64,000 bases of DNA from Paragonimus westermani (GCA_008508345.1 QNGE01000149.1:76312-140311), one strand, 5' to 3'. Counted from the stretch's first letter, positions 31,481-46,977 are shown. The notes: generated by a model not told the origin, from the sequence alone. Numbers and translations are program-made.

Positions 31481-34400
31481 TGCTTCTTTCGGAAAGAAGC
31501 TGGCTGGAAAGCCTATCTGAATGCGAAGACTGCGTTTAAACGTCAGTGTTGTTCAACTTGAAATTAGCCAAATCCCAGACTACTCATCAGTCATATGGTC
31601 ATATCTTCCAGTGGACAAATCTGCGGTCGTCCAAAAACCCATGGGTGTTTTTGCCACGGTGTTGTTAGGGCCGCAGTAGAGCTGTGGTACCGGTACAAGA
31701 GAAGAAGTCGACGGGGTGTGACGGTAGGGCAGTTTGGCTTTGCGTGTCCAAGTGGTGTTTGTACTGCTTCATCTACATGAGCAGTTCTTGGTATCGACAC
31801 TGATGGATTTAGCTTTTGAAACAAACCTTGAGGTTAAATTGTGTTATGTGAATTTCACAATCTTCCCAGTTGTGCATAATATGAACTCAGATTTTCATAC
31901 TTACTTCAGGTTTGACGACAGCCTATGAAAATTTCAAGACTTCTCTTGCATGGAATATGGTTGTTTGTTTGAATGGGCGCACTATTAGTCAGGATAAATG
32001 GACAAATTTTCGCCCCTGTAGTGTCTGTCAGACAGGGTGTCAGAAAAATTAAAAGCAAATCTTACTGAATCAATTTACGTTGTATTAGTTACTACAGGAG
32101 GCAGTAATAACCAGAAGTTTAATAGCATGTGCATCAAGTTGCTTGGGCATGCTGAGGGTTGCTGACTAACGCTGTCTACCTGGTCGTTTCCAGTTGTCAT
32201 TAGAACAGTTAATAAACTATCATGTGACGTATGCTGTGAATGTGTTAGGTACAGAAATCGAAAACTCGGTTATCCAAATCACTGGGTTAGCATTCGAAAT
32301 ATGGTTTCCAAATCAAAGGTCTCTTAGATAAAATGTGTTCTCTTACTTGATGTGCCCCATTATCTATCCATATCTTCCAACAATGCTTTGCAATCGGATT
32401 TCTCTGTATCTCTATATTCAAAACTGATCGGACCTTCACTAAAGTACCAGTGTGAATTCGTTTTTTTTTCCAGTCTAGGTAACTGAGTGCATGGAAGGCA
32501 AACGAAAATCACATACGGATTCTTTTTTTAAAAAAAGAAGAGCCACATATTTTTTAGTGTTATTTCTAGAACCATTGTTCCCACAAGTCATTGCACACTA
32601 ACTGATAGTCTCATCAATTTCTGCATGAGATATTTCGAAGTTCTTCTCATTACTTTTGTACATTCTGGCTTTCTGATGTTGGACCACATCCAACCGAGAA
32701 ACAGTTTTTTTTATACATTTGGCTTTACCATTTCTTTGGGAAGTGAACGCGTTAGAAAATAGTCATACTGACAGAATTTCTGAAAGTTTTAAACTCTCTG
32801 TTAGAGGGTCCGGTTTGGTCTAATAAACACTAGAGACGGATCGAGAGCATTACAAGTGAGGCGCTTTTGGCGATTTGGCCTCTTATCAAAGAAATACTTT
32901 AATGAAACATGTGTATTATAACGCTTAGCTGAGATGTCATTTCAGCCTTATTCAAGAGCTGAACATTACGTTGCACTTTGTGGACCAACATAAATTAGAA
33001 ATTGAATTTCTAAATACCAATTGTTCCGTGACGTAACTGTATGTTTACTCTGGAACAAACAGACTGCAATCGACTTTATCCTAGTTCAGATTGTATGTAA
33101 ATAGATCGTCGGACAGATATTTGGAAAAGTAATCTTCGAAACAAGGGTCCAAGCCCTTTCGATTTTCGGTCATGAGCCCGGTGAGGAAGACCGGTTACAC
33201 GATTTGTCTTCCACTTGTCTGAAACGTCTGACGTTTTCTGTAATCACATTCAGCTTACAAACCGCTATATTCTGATGAATTGTTCTACGCCGAAAACAAT
33301 GTATTTCTGTTGATCTCAAAATAGGCTAAAATTAGATGATCTTCAATTTTATATTTTATTGGAAAACGTATGATTAGCTCCCCTGAGAACATGCAGTACA
33401 CTTTTACTCCAACCTAAAATGTTTACTATTGTAATAAAATGGTTTACCTTCGTTAGAGGTCATGTTCGTAAGAATATCACTTAGTTTATCAAAGTTGAAT
33501 ATGGCTACTGCTTTCTCTGCTCCAACATACTTCAAGTACACTTATTAACAGGCCACGCGGTTTTTACATGTTTACCAAATTGACGGTAGACGGAACATCA
33601 TGACATTTATAAAGGAGCACCGTAGAATGATATTCGATTCGATATGGCTGATCCACGATTACATGCATGTACTAGCAAGACGGGATTTATACTGGTTAAC
33701 AAAGCCAAGTGGTTGAGATGTGTATCGCAATTTTACCGCTGTCTCCCTTGGTCAAGAATATCCACATTATTATACTCTCAATCGATTCAGCTGTAATCAT
33801 GCCAAACAGGGTAGATGTTGTTACGACAAATCACCACCAATCGAGTCCGTACTGTCTCACAGTTTACTGTTTCCACACGTGTTTTGTCTCACCGAAACTC
33901 ATCGATTCAGTGACTCGTGCTCAACGTCGACGCTGTCAGTACTAAAAAAACAGTTTTGTGGTTTTGTTAAACCTTTCTTTCAAACTTCGCTATGTTAATT
34001 CCTTGCACCCAAAGTTCCACTTCAAGGGATCTCAAGACCTTACAATTACTACCGACCAACACGTTTAACGTGGAGGAGGGCTTGATAACTCAGGCGATCA
34101 AGCCGATGACCACCTCTGTGTTCCAATCGTTGATAGATTTCCGAAACACAATCGGTCCGTATGATCCACCGTTCCATCAACTAACCCCGTCGTGTCAGTG
34201 AATTTCTCATACAATGTGGAATAAGGTTTTGTATCATCCGCTAACTAAATGCAGACTGTGGGATGAACAAGAAGACAAATCAGCCAGGTTCAGGTCAGTT
34301 CAATTAAGTGTTAAGGAAAGGAGCGTTTAATGTCGTCAAGCTGACGAATGTGCTGAGGACCAAATAATTGATGGTGTAAAAAACGAAACCAACAAAATGT

Positions 34401-37400
34401 GTAGACCTGATACAGTAGCTGAAGACGCAAGTAGCTGGTCCTCGATAGCCAGATTGAAAAGTCCATCTACACCACGAAGTCCACCCAACGAACAATCTCT
34501 TTAAGGTGTAGACGAGCTAAACCTTGGGACCGTTACCGTCAGCACCGATTGGGTGTCCACAACCGGTACGATGTCAGTTTCCTTTCGTTCATAATTGAGT
34601 CCCTCAATGTTTCGCAGGCTGACACTAGTGAATGGATTGGCAGGTTACAGTACCTGACTGTATAGTATTCATTCTTTTAATTATGATGAAAGCGCGTTGT
34701 TCTGCAGAGCGTTGTCAGACAACACTTTGGTCACAATGAGGAGATGGCGCTATGGACTAAAGCGCTTAAAGGAAAGGCTGATGACGCTTCAACGGTACAA
34801 GTGATGAACTGAAACCTACGGTGAGTTGCTAAAGTACACAGTTCATTGTATCAAAGCTAACGACTGTGTACTACAAGGTACAGCGTATTCAGTTAACTGA
34901 GAGTGGCTAGCGCGCAAAATGTTCCACGGTTGACTGAAGGACTCTAGCAACAAAATAGTGGAAGAATAATGGAAAACTACATTACTGCTTGGAAAGTGTA
35001 ATTTTCACACGATTGGTGACTTCAGTAACACCGAGCTTCTTTTTTATTGCTGCCATATACGACTTCCAGACAGCAATACTCAGATGCCAGACGTTCAAGA
35101 CAACGTATGAGTTGTTTTCAGAGGCTTATATTGCATATGAACTCTTCGGGAATTGGCACCAAAGAAGTTTGTTGAATGATATTTTCTGTTCCTGTTGTAA
35201 CAAGTATCTCCCAGATAAACAGTTCGGACGTGATGTATTGAAGCAAGCAGTCGTAAATAGACCTACCAAGCACTATTACATTGACATATTTCGACATACG
35301 CGGTTTAAGTGTATCAGACAATTCAGCTGTAGGTGCAAACGATTTTCAGTCCTTGTTCAACAAAAGTGACTACGTCAAGCAGATTTTGCTCAACTATGAG
35401 GGGTTCGTACAGCACAGTTTGATAGGTGGTTGATTTTATTGTAAACTATATGCCTTATTTTTCCCCAGCTGGATAAAAATATCTTAATCGATGAAAATGA
35501 ACTGCGAATGAGATCCGGTGGAGAACTCGATGCCGTCTGCATATCATGTAGTAAGAAGCGCCCAATTTTTATGCGAATACGTGCTGTATTTCTATTCTGA
35601 CCTTTTTCAGGAATTTTTAGTGATGGATAGAAGCTTATATATACATATATATATAGTTAAAAAGACAAAAACAACGGCAGACCAACATGAGTCTCTTTTG
35701 AATGCGGTGCTATTTTAAGCTTACTCCTTCGTATTTTTACATTCACATTCCGCTACCGTTCAATCGGAAGTCTGACGTCCGGATATGTTTAACTACGAAT
35801 ATCTTCCAGTTTTTTTGGAGGTTGTCCTTCCTCTCTGAGTTGATCATTCACTTCTGGGGTCGCCGCGTCCTAGCTTTCTAGGAGTGTGCTCCTGTTCAAT
35901 ACTGTCAACTTTGACTGCGTCTCTGAGCCTTATTCGTTTGTTGCTCCAGCGAGAATGAATCAAGAACTTGACCCTTTTCTGGACACATGGAGGCTTATGA
36001 ACTGTTAGTCATGCGGTCGCAGGTCGTAACGAGCCAGCTTTCTTCCACGGTCCTTCTCCCTCTTAATGTACTTCAAGATTTTGTGGTCAGTCTCCACGTA
36101 GGCACCCTTGCTCATCAAATGTGGCCCCTCTTTATACCAAGGCCCACACTTTCGCCAAAAAGTTTTATAGTTGAATAGGCTTGTTTGGCAGAAGTCAGTA
36201 CCCGACTGGCATATTCAACTACTCGTTTCTACTACAGTATGTCTCCGATTTTTACGTCGCTTGCATCCGTCGCAAAGGTACACTCTGTTCAACCGCTAAC
36301 ACGTTCAGGGTCAGTCGTCCTGTCTTCGTCAATTGTTGGATTTTGACCAAATATGTTTTGCAGTGCTGTGTTCTCTTTGACAACTACATCACAACAGAAA
36401 GTTTCATGTATGCGAAAATAGTTGAAGCAACCCATCGAGTTATGATAACACTTACTGTGCGTGTACGACTGTTCATTCCTTGTCCGTTTCTATTTGCCTA
36501 TCGTTTGTGACCGATAGGGATAAACGAAATTTTAACATTTCACGTCACATATCTTCTTTCCGTTCAGCTGGAAAGATTGAATTGGCTCTTTCTAAACAGT
36601 GAAACTGGCGACTCTTCTTCACTGTTTCCCATAAGGAGGTCGCGAGGTCACTGAAGTTCTAAGGAAGTGGCTGTATAAGCCAGTGCAATTAAAAATCTGT
36701 TGCAACGTCTTCTTCGGTCTTGACATCGGAGTTGCTTTCGTCCTCATCATTTTCTCAGGCAAGGATAGAACCTCGCCTTAATCGAACCTACGACAGTTTG
36801 ATACCGCTGCTCGTTTCGTCAGTCGACTTTGGATTGTTGAGTTGTGGGCTAACCTGTAGAACCTTCTTTAATACAACTGAAGTATACGTCGCGTGATCTA
36901 CCTGGTTAGCGTTGTAGATGACTATATTAGCTCCATAGCTAACAGTATCAGGCACTCCGTCCAGCATCTTCAGTGTCAATCGCCTGACTGTGAAAAGGGG
37001 CACTGATAGCCAAGACAATACACGTTTGAACCGGTACTGCTTTTTTCCAACAGTGAAGGCTCCATGTGATTGCTTGATTTGCAGTTGCAAAAATCACGGT
37101 CACAATTCCAACACCGTGAATGACCTTGAGTTGTGCGAACTGATGACCGATTTTCTACAGGCAAACGAAATCGACATCGCACGGAACGAAAGACGCACAG
37201 TCAAATTTCAGCAAATTCACTTCTGAGGGCGGCTTTATACGGTAAGTACAATAGAACGTCGTGTTCTTGGTCACCAGGTGTGAAACGGAAATGATTTGGT
37301 CTCCCTTGAGGCTTGGGCCAGGGCGTTTGCATTAATCTTTTTCTCCCAAATGTAGATAACCAACTTCCAGTTCATGTGGCTAAGTGAGCGTGTTACATTC

Positions 37401-40400
37401 ATCAATTTGGGTTAGGGATGTGTGGATTTTTATGAAAAACACTCCAGCAAAGAAATTAGATGTGTACGGCTGACAGCAAATGCCTGGACATTTCACCTGT
37501 GTATGATAGTGAGTGTATATGGTTGAGGTGATATGTCGGTCCATGTCTTAATGTTTGCGTCTGACAATAAACTGCTCTTCAGGTTGACCGTTTTTTTGTT
37601 TTCGCAGCATTTTTTCCTTCAGACCGATTTACGGAAAGCTATATAAAACTGTATGTACCTCAGTGAGCTTGTAGATCTCCACACCGGTACCATTGTCCTT
37701 CTATTATCCCCTACCCGGAAAATCTTTTGCGTAACCTCTAGGTAGTACAATATCCGTTGGCTGTCGCGCAAAACGTAAAACCTTTTGTTATCAACCGTAC
37801 AAAATTATATGTACCATTACATATGATCCAAACTAAACCTCCGTTGTAGCCACAATACCACCATAACCGTTCAAGAGAGCCTCCTGTAATAGCTTCCCTG
37901 ATATATCTATGCTGTACACTAGAATGGAATTTTCATTCCATTCCCCGTTTCCATAAAACTGTTCTGAACTATAAGATAACCATGTTTAAATAAAGTGAAC
38001 ATGGTCCCTTTTGCCACGCGGTGGGTTGAATAATGAAAGGTCAAATTTCAAACCTCTTATTCCCAGCCTACTTTTGAAGATGTTGGCTATCACTAACGAC
38101 CTCCGACCTAATACCGAATCAGCTTTTCCAACTTCTCTTACAATTATTAGTATCACTTGCGTAGTATATTAAGGTGGAATGGCTTTCAATTATAACCCAG
38201 TCCCAACATTCCGTTTTGATTGAAAACCGGTTTCTAACATGCGAACCTTTGTTTTGCATTTCGTCTACATAACAGAGCATACCTTTCGCTGAAAAGTGAT
38301 TACTGTCAGCATACCAATGCTAATTACCTAGCGTTCCATCATTTTTTGTCCAAACTGAATACGATTTTTGGGATAACCGCCCCTTGGATGTACGCGAAAA
38401 ACAGTACTGTCCAAATTGATACCTTAACCTTTATCGACACTGTCTGTGCCATACTAATGACACTAGTTTGGCCTAATGAACGTAATATTCAGTGCATCCT
38501 TTGAGTTTAACGAACGTAACGTAGTCTGGTCCGTAGGATAATCAGCATAAAGGTGTTGACAACAGTGCACCTTGAGTGAATGAGGCTGAAAACTTACTTA
38601 ATGAATGGGGTATTGTATGTGTGTGCGTGTGTGATGACGCGGGTGTTCTTTGGTATCACCTTTTTTCCTTCTCATTAAAGACATTTGGCCCAAGGCGAAG
38701 ATAACCGTGTATTCCGAACATGAGCAAGTTATCATGTTCAAATCGTTTTCTTTCATGCTGTTTGCCCTCTGGAACTTATCATCTGGCGCACCGGCCCTAT
38801 TTTTAAAGCACCTGGCTAGTTTTGTGTAAGTGCATATTTTTGTCAGTATACGTGCGTGTGTGTGTGTGTGAAAAATAACGGGTGCCGCAAAATCTCATTG
38901 TCATTTCCAGAGAACTTGATGATGTCTACCAAAATGGAATCGCTGTATCATTCTAGACAGTTCGTCCCCCACCTCTCACCATCATCATCATCATCATCTT
39001 CATCATCCACTTGTCGTCCAAAGCGGTCTCACCATCAGAAACCCTTGTCGACCCCTATCTACTTTTGTCCTTCGGTGTCGTGCTGTCGATGCCTCGGTTG
39101 TAGTGATGGTGCTTTCTAGCAATATAGACAACGACGACGACGACACCGATCACTACTAACACTAGTACTGCTACACAGGTGTGCTACTGCACACAAAGAA
39201 TGTATGTAACCGTACACACACACACATACGCTTCATAGATAGTTAGGACCATCGTATTTGTAGTAATGGTCACTGCGACTGACACCAACAGTCTCCATAA
39301 TACAGCAAATATTTTTCACAACTAGGGATAGTTTGAACGTTTCCTCCCTTGGGGGTTGGAAAATTGTGTGCGATCGTTGGAGTGAAGGTGGACAGAAGCT
39401 CATCAGCAGATATTTGTGGTTTGGGTGTCGAGAGAAGAGGTTGGGATGGGCAAGGCGCGACTGAGAAAATGGTGTCATTGTAGACACGAGAAAAACGCAT
39501 GATTTGTTCGCTACCTTGCGTTCTTGCTGTGTTTTGTACGTGGTGAGACATTAATGTTTGTCGATGCGACTGTGGCACCATTCAGTTTCATGGACGCCGT
39601 TGACAAGTCTCAGTGAACCTTGCATTTTACTGATACGTGTAGGGAACGAGGTCATTGTAAATTTGGGAGCAGACAAAGACGATGGAACTTGGGTGATATG
39701 AAGCCTAATTTATCCATCTAACTTCCGTTACGGAGTTTGCACTCCGATCCGGACAAGGATATACACTACTGATAACTCCTGATGAGATTGCACCTTGCGT
39801 TTAATACTTCCTTTCAGAGTGGACTAGCCAAAGAGTCTATCTGAATGCGAAATCTGCAATTAACTTTGAGTGGTGTGCAATTTGAAACAATCTGACCCAA
39901 AACTTCCCCGAATAATTTCAGGTTATTTCTACTCGAAATATCGTTCTGTATTGATAGACTGTCCTTGAATAGAAATAAGGTTAGTCAGAGTGGCGAGAGT
40001 TAGACATGCATAGAAGCCATTAGTCTCATTCACATGACTGTCTGGTTTAATTGCTCATCACGTAATCGTTTTCACGGCACAAGGTAATTTTCATGTAAGC
40101 CGTGTTCGAGTTGTTCATAGTATTAACAATGTTTGTTTGTGATGATCAAGATTAGTTACCGTGGTAGCAATCCCACTCAAAAGCAATAAGTTTGGAGTTG
40201 TCACTCAAGTGTTTGTACAACGCTCTCTGCTTGAATCCGGATCGTATCAGGACTGACCAGCTACTGGCCAAATGAAAAGGGTATCTACAAGCACATCACA
40301 CGTTGGTTGCAGATAAGATGTGCTATTTTTGACGCCCAGAACTATCAAGTCGGCTAGTACACCGATAAGATGGAATCCAGAAAAACACATGTAACATGCA

Positions 40401-42151
40401 GGCGGGAAGACGAGAGGCGTGATTCGGGTAGGAACGTTTATGAAACACGTGACGCCTAACATACAGATCAGAGAGTGAAAGTCCACATACTGATTAGTCT
40501 CTTTTGCGGGAATCTTCCAGTGTTTGATCAGTTGGCACGACGTTGACAGTATGCTCTGTAAGGAACAGGAAAAGAGACGGTGAGACATCTGAAACAAAAT
40601 GGCCTATGTCGTGTTGATTTCGATTTCCCGCAACACACACTTCCCCCAATACAGACACAATTGGCTGAGGGAGAAAACTGCGAAGTTGGTTGGCACTGGT
40701 ACTTTTTCCACTTACTTGTATTGTGCAGCGGAAAGCTGTGACCTTCGTCATAGGTTAACATACAAAGCTGTGTGTTCAGGACTAAGCTGGACATGTGATT
40801 GGAGTAAGTTGAGCCCCGGAACTTGCAACCTGTTGTTACATCTTCACTGTTAACAACCGTATTCAGTATCCTAGAACGTATACTCCGTACTATACAGTCT
40901 GCGCCGACAAAAGGGAACAGCGCGCCCGAAAAGAAGATTGTTCGTCATAATCCTACATTAGAGGGGAGTAAAATGAGCAAGAATTTGCTAGATGCAGTAA
41001 ACTTAGGTGGGCAAACAATAAAACGGTATGTGTGAGGGACGCCATAATGGTCTCCATGCTGAACGAATATCGTCTGTAGTATTCCACGACCCACATGAAC
41101 CAGCCCGTGTCACTGACAGTGAACGGTTACAGAGAACATACGGGATGTTTCGTATTCGCGTTTAGTTTGGTCTCATCACACCAAGAGATATTTGATTGTC
41201 CCAGATGTTTTAAGCATGCGTTTGCTCATCTGCTAATCAAGCAGACGGACTCGTACTCCTAAACCAAAACAGGCTTTTGGAAATCGTCCCGAAGTCTTGG
41301 CTGTCATTCGGTAAGCTCATGGTAGAGACACTGGAAGACAACAAATGAGTCTTTCTGATGAGGTTATCAGAGTGTAAATGACAAGTAACAGTGAAAACAC
41401 CCGACTCGCCATAACCAAGCAAGAGAGCAGAGTACGAGTGCTATTTCGCGGATTCTACCTCTGATCTGTGACACTGTTCAGTAGGCTGAAAGAAATGAGA
41501 GAATTTGAAAACATATTGATTATTTGTAAGTAGTGTCCAATTCCAAATTTATAAAGGTTAACCATTGATGCATTTTGGAACTAAATACACCTTCCTTACA
41601 CGATAGTGACCGGGGATTTTTTTGTTATCCCAGCAGAAGTGCGGTTCTCAACTATTCGAAGTCATGAAAATTTCCTTGTGGTTATCTCATCGATGCTCCC
41701 TGGGATTTGAATCAGAACCATTTACAATCTTATCTAATCACTGGATAGTATGATTTGAAAACGCGTTCTAGAGCCATAGGTAGAACGTAATGAAACGGTA
41801 GCTTGATGCTGAACAAATCCTCTACAGTATACCAAACGCAATGCTCGTTTCATCTGTACTATCGCAAATTGCAGTGTCCCTATCAATAAAAATGTATGTT
41901 GTCGTAATGTAAGCGAATCAAACGAATGTGCTTTTGACCCCATCTGCTAATATCTTCTGACCTTTCTGTCATTTCGCTATAACGCGCATTTAGGATTGAG
42001 CAAGTATCCATCGAAAACCTTCTTAGAACTGTTCAGTCGACCAACCCCCCCCCCCGAACATTCTAAGTATCTCAAAGACCAGCACTATCTCCTTCTTCTC
42101 TGCCTAGAACCGCAGTCCGTGTGACATGATGGAATTCGTAATAATGAAATA
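31481..42151. other. Long non-coding stretch
   Basis: No supported gene. Blocks near 30895-30960, 31490-31590, 39825-39920 and 46848-46930 share a 'ctatctgaatgcgaa...ttgagtg-gtgt' theme, likely further repeat remnants. Microsatellites lie at 35636-35656 (TA), 38852-38870 (GT) and 38979-39007 (CAT). Confidence 0.4.
38979..39007. repeat. CAT trinucleotide microsatellite
   Basis: About nine CAT units with one CTT interruption. Confidence 0.85.
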
Positions 42152-42493
42152 TCAAGCACTGGAATTAATATTGGATAAACATTCAGCACTAACCATCAAG
42201 AGAACAATCCTTATTGGGTCATAGGATAGAGTAACAGGGTCATTAGGGAATCTGGGGGCAGTGGCACTAAATGGCTTTGTGTTTATGGGACAGATATTTT
42301 CATGGCTTAATACCGTCTTCGCCTTAATGACCGGCTGCCAGAAGTCATTTGTATTTAGGATCCTCCCTTGTGTTTCTATTTGGGCTAAGACGGCCTTGGT
42401 ATTGCCAGACTTCAGCGACTTTTCCAACGCTTCGTGCGTCGTATCTCGTACATCCTTTTTATAATGGGATATGAAATTGTCTTTTCTCAACAC
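42152..42493 (-). CDS. Possible coding fragment, unknown
   Basis: A 113-codon minus-strand frame with a charged, protein-like composition (for example SHYKKDVRDTTHEALEKSLK) and few runs or rare residues, unlike the surrounding low-complexity frames. It does not start with ATG in a strong context, has no recognised domain, and could be an exon or a retroelement fragment. I see no splice sites that settle it. Confidence 0.25.
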   Translation of the reverse strand: MLRKDNFISHYKKDVRDTTHEALEKSLKSGNTKAVLAQIETQGRILNTNDFWQPVIKAKTVLSHENICPINTKPFSATAPRFPNDPVTLSYDPIRIVLLMVSAECLSNINSSA

Positions 42494-42729
42494 TGATTAG
42501 GACTCTACCCTAGTTTAACGCCTCCTATTTACGGAGTATACGTGATTGTTCCTAGAACGACGGAAATAATTTGCTGAACCTGTCGTTTCGAATGTTTCGT
42601 GACCAAAATTTTCAGCAGCAGCAGCAATCAGTACTGCCAGTACACAGTAAGGAATTTTGATAGATATAAACACACTGTCACTCACAATCGATCACAGCTG
42701 TCGCATTCCCATAGGTTTTCCAATCAAAA

Positions 42730-43005
42730 CCGTTCGAAAAGAGGCACTAGACTCGAGTTCCCCTCTTGGCGGAGTTCGTCAGGAGTGCATATCCTTGTCA
42801 CCACCGACTAGAAATCCGGCCATGTTTCCATAAGACGACCATGTTGCCCACTGGGCCAATGATCTATTAAGCACGACGGAATCATCCTATCTGAATGCTT
42901 AAACATTCGCTTGCGAATGGTATTGAGACTACCCGATCATTTTCATAAAAGATACAGAACTGCCCTGTTAACTTCAATCGAGAACCCAAAATATGGACGT
43001 CTCAG
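42730..43005 (+). repeat. Dispersed repeat family D, copy 2
   Basis: Aligns in order with 54500-54795 from the gaaaagaggcactagac block through gaaatccggccatgtttcc, gacgacggaatcatcc-like and cattcgcttgcga blocks to the ctgccctgttaactt segment. Confidence 0.75.
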
Positions 43006-46000
43006 CGTGTCACCGTCATAACAAGCATTAGGTTTGCTGATAGGCAATGGATTTTTCTGGTTACTACGATTTGAACAAAACCCAGAATTGGTCACAGCAT
43101 TTTTATTCCCATACATTTTTCAGACGGTCTTTGTTGAGGAAAAAACCAGACAGGATTTTGTCCTATTAGTTCTTGTTATTGGTACATTTCATTATCACAG
43201 CATGGACATACATAACGACATTTGACTATAATTCAGATATGCCCAACGTGAGGTCTGTGCTACCGTGGTCAAGCTAACCTGGGTTGAAACCTCAGTCACC
43301 GTAAGGATATGTATCACCGGTGAGTTCCAGCGAGATTGTGACTCGAGTCTATTGTTACTGATTTAAAGGGATCAGCTTAAAAGGCCATTAGAATGCGTAG
43401 GTTGTGATAGAGTATAACTTTCACTTGATAGTAATCTCTGCAGATTAGTTCTTTAAATATGTATTCAATTAATTATAGGAATTAGTAGCCGATTAGTGTA
43501 TAGTAACACTTCTTGTTCCGGATATTGAAACATAGCACACTGCTACCCTCTGGAAAAAACATCGCATTTAACGAATATCACTGAAACAAAACAGCAAATG
43601 CTGTACCATAAGCTAATCCTGTGACCAAGTTTTTGCAGTGAGTCAGATGTTGCGCCAGAAACAAATGCTCATCTGTTTCCAACGACCATCTTAATCACTG
43701 TGCGAGAGGAATGTGTGGTTTGCCTTCAAAAACTCAGTTCATGCCACGGACAGTAGACAAGTTTAGTTTTTGTGGAACCCGACCTACTTATTTGGTTTAT
43801 AAACTGATACAGCATTTCCTGAACAAGAAACAACTTTCTGGATACGTTAAGTTGTTTGTCTCGGCAGGATGTTTCTTCCTGAAGTTAGGCGCCCGAACCT
43901 AGTGAAACCGGATCGATGTTAATGTAACAGTGATTAAAGCAACTTCCTGTGATATAAACTGTCAAACCTGGCCTGTATTCATCGAGTCTGTTTTTAGTGC
44001 ATTGACGTGTGTGGATCTCTTAGATAAGTATACCTTAGAGGGGTGGTCGCTTGTCAGTTGTTGTGAAGATTACGCAGCCTTCAGATAGTAATTAAGGAAC
44101 ATATTCCTCGGAAGCGACGTTGACTAATAGATAAAAGGAAACTGGTCGGCCCTATGCCATCCAGTATGATAACATACGAGCTGGGACGCTACCAAAATGT
44201 CTAAGCCTAGACGAAGAGCAAGTAGCAGTTGTTCCAACCTGGTAAATGTCGGCTAGAAGAGTGAAGCCATGTCCGCTATGACTAGCTTCGGATGCTGGGG
44301 AAATGAAATGGCTAGACGCACAGGCTCTGATTATTTGAACGGCCCTCAATGAGGAGAAATTTCCGGAGCCGTGACATGTGTTGTTGCTAGGCCACGTCAT
44401 TTGTGAAATTTCTGTCTATGGCTGCAAGCTATTCCCAGTGATGAATAACGCACGCACATTCAGGTGTTCATTTCATTTACTCTGATTGCTGCAGACCTTA
44501 CCCACCGAGACCTTCGAACAGATGATGAGAAACAAGCCTACATCAAACCAATTGGGAATGGTATGGGCACGACTTAGTTCACGGAACAGAGCGATATCGA
44601 ATTATGTTCATTTTTCAGAGTATCTAAACAAGCCTTAGGCTAGGGTTTTTGCGCCCTAGTTCCATCAGACTTTAGCCTGCCAGACCAGTTTTACGTGGTT
44701 CATGGCCGATTCTACAGTCAGTGCATAAACAAAATAGACATGACCCGATGAGTCTTCGATATCCTGTTCTTCTGGCATATTAAAAGCAACGAGACCTCTG
44801 GAAAATTCCAGCAGGCTTAATACTTCATAGGGGATATTCGTGCGAAAAAAGAATGTTGTGCTTCATAGAAGTGCATCTTGGACTGGAATATTTCTTCATG
44901 GAGGTGCACTGTAGTTAAGTGTTATGATTATGCAAAAAGCAATCGCTAATCTGTCCATGCAATAATGTCAGCATGATTACCTATTTCCAACTATAGCTGA
45001 TCATGTAAAACTCATGGCGCGGGATCATAAAAACGTGAGAAAACTTTGTTGTCCCAATGAGCTTGATAACTAACATCGTATCTGTCCTGTAAGTTTATCA
45101 TTCAGGAAACGTTGGTCGCACTGACCACATACTGGTCGAACGATAACTCCTAGGATATCAGACTAAACACTACTCGCATCTGGCTGCGGACTCATGGCCA
45201 GTCTCCTTCGTAAAAAAGCATTAGACTAGAGTTGCGTTTGCGTTAGAACTCATCAGTAGTGCATGTTCTTACCAAAGCTGTGGTGTGGTCTCCCGTTTTC
45301 ATTTTCATACACCATCTATATTGATCGTTGTACCATTGACATCACCTTGATCACTTCTGAATCGTTACTTTGAAAATTTCACCAAAAACTGTTTGTCAGT
45401 TAATGCTCTAGATATTCTCAATTGAGATCAGTTTGTGAGTAAACATTGACTATTTCACTGGAAGTACAATTTAACTTTCTTTAGGGCTTGTACTTTCTCT
45501 TGTCACTAAGTTCGATTCCCTGGCATACTTATTGTCGGCCAGACCCGACTGGGTTAAAACTGCTATCCATCACTTCGCCATTTGCGGAAGATATTGTTGT
45601 TTTCCAGAAGTGGATTGGGACTTTGACTAGTTAGAAGGCAAGAATTCATACACATTTTCCACACATATATGTAAGGTCCGAACATTCTCACCGATTCATA
45701 TCACATTTTTGAAAGTATGATTACACGTTTCGCGGAGTGACAAAGTGCCGCAGATAAATAAAACTCTATCACTTGGTAGGCATCATCGACGGCTTTTTAC
45801 AAGCTTGATTTTTGATCACAGTAAAACCGAACAACATACGGATAACCAATTTTGGATCTTTTTCACCAAAATCATCACGTTTGTCCACTTCCTGACAGCG
45901 TCACGTGAATTTTCGTTCATAATAGTCTCTTTTGATAATAATTTTGTCATCTGAGGGACGACTATGTTTGACATTTCACGAAATCCGGTAAGAACATCAT

Positions 46001-46977
46001 GCCCTTTGAACTAGTATATCGTGTTTCGGTTGGTAGAACTCGTTTGTTAACCGATTCGATGAACTGTCCTGCCTTGGAGTCGGATAAACGTGGTCCACTA
46101 AATGGTTATTTGAAAGGCATGGTGCTGATACTGGCGATCGCATTTCCCAATTATATCTCCGATATTTTGCGCACTTTAGCTGTCGTATGGTTACTATGCA
46201 CAGTGTTCCAATAAGTCATTTAGTCTTTGGAATGCTATATATGACCTCCATGATCCACCACATGTGGATTTCGCCAAGTTATCTAGCTGACGAATGTCCT
46301 AATACCCACTGAGTGCAACTCATGGACGGTTAAGTTTTGCAAGACCAAAACTAAGGAATGCGACACAACACGCACTGATACTAGCCCTAACTCTAGTGCA
46401 TCCATTTTTGCTCAGAAGTAATATCTAATCATGTCATTGCAACTAGCATTCGGGGTGTACGGAGCATGGGATGCATTAGGGGATTTGGTCAATGTAAACT
46501 GAACAGCACTCATAACTGATCTCAATCATTTACATACCGCAGACCAGGTTTCATGACTGCTGTAATTAGAACTTAAGAAGAAAACTTGATCTCGACAGTA
46601 TCGTTGGAGTTAACAGAGCAGTTACGACGTCTCCATTCGAGACGATCTGGTAGCGAAAACACTACTCATAAATGAATGTAACCGAGCATTTCAATGGGGT
46701 TGGTTAGTCAACTCTAACGTGATATCAGTCGTGTAATGGTCGATATATTTGCCCTGTGGGAAATCCGACCGGAGTTCACATTTCAGCGGTGTTCTAAATC
46801 TGCACTACTGACGAGCTTTAACAAAAGCTGAAACTTGAATCAGTTACCTAACTGGATGCAAAAATTGCGATCAGTTTTGAGTGAGGTACTCTTTACATCA
46901 ACCAAAACCCTTGTTATCTACGAAAGACTTTAAAATATGCATGTCTACTTCGTCGACCGATGGTCAAACCATTTTGG
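43006..46977. other. Non-coding stretch
   Basis: No supported gene. It includes a partial family D copy at 45203-45295 and perhaps a minus-strand scrap near 46795-46825. Confidence 0.4.
45203..45295 (+). repeat. Dispersed repeat family D, partial copy
   Basis: Matches the family's first 90 bases: aaaagcattagac, gagtt, then catcagtagtgcatgttctt and a gaccaaagctgtgg-like block. Confidence 0.6.
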
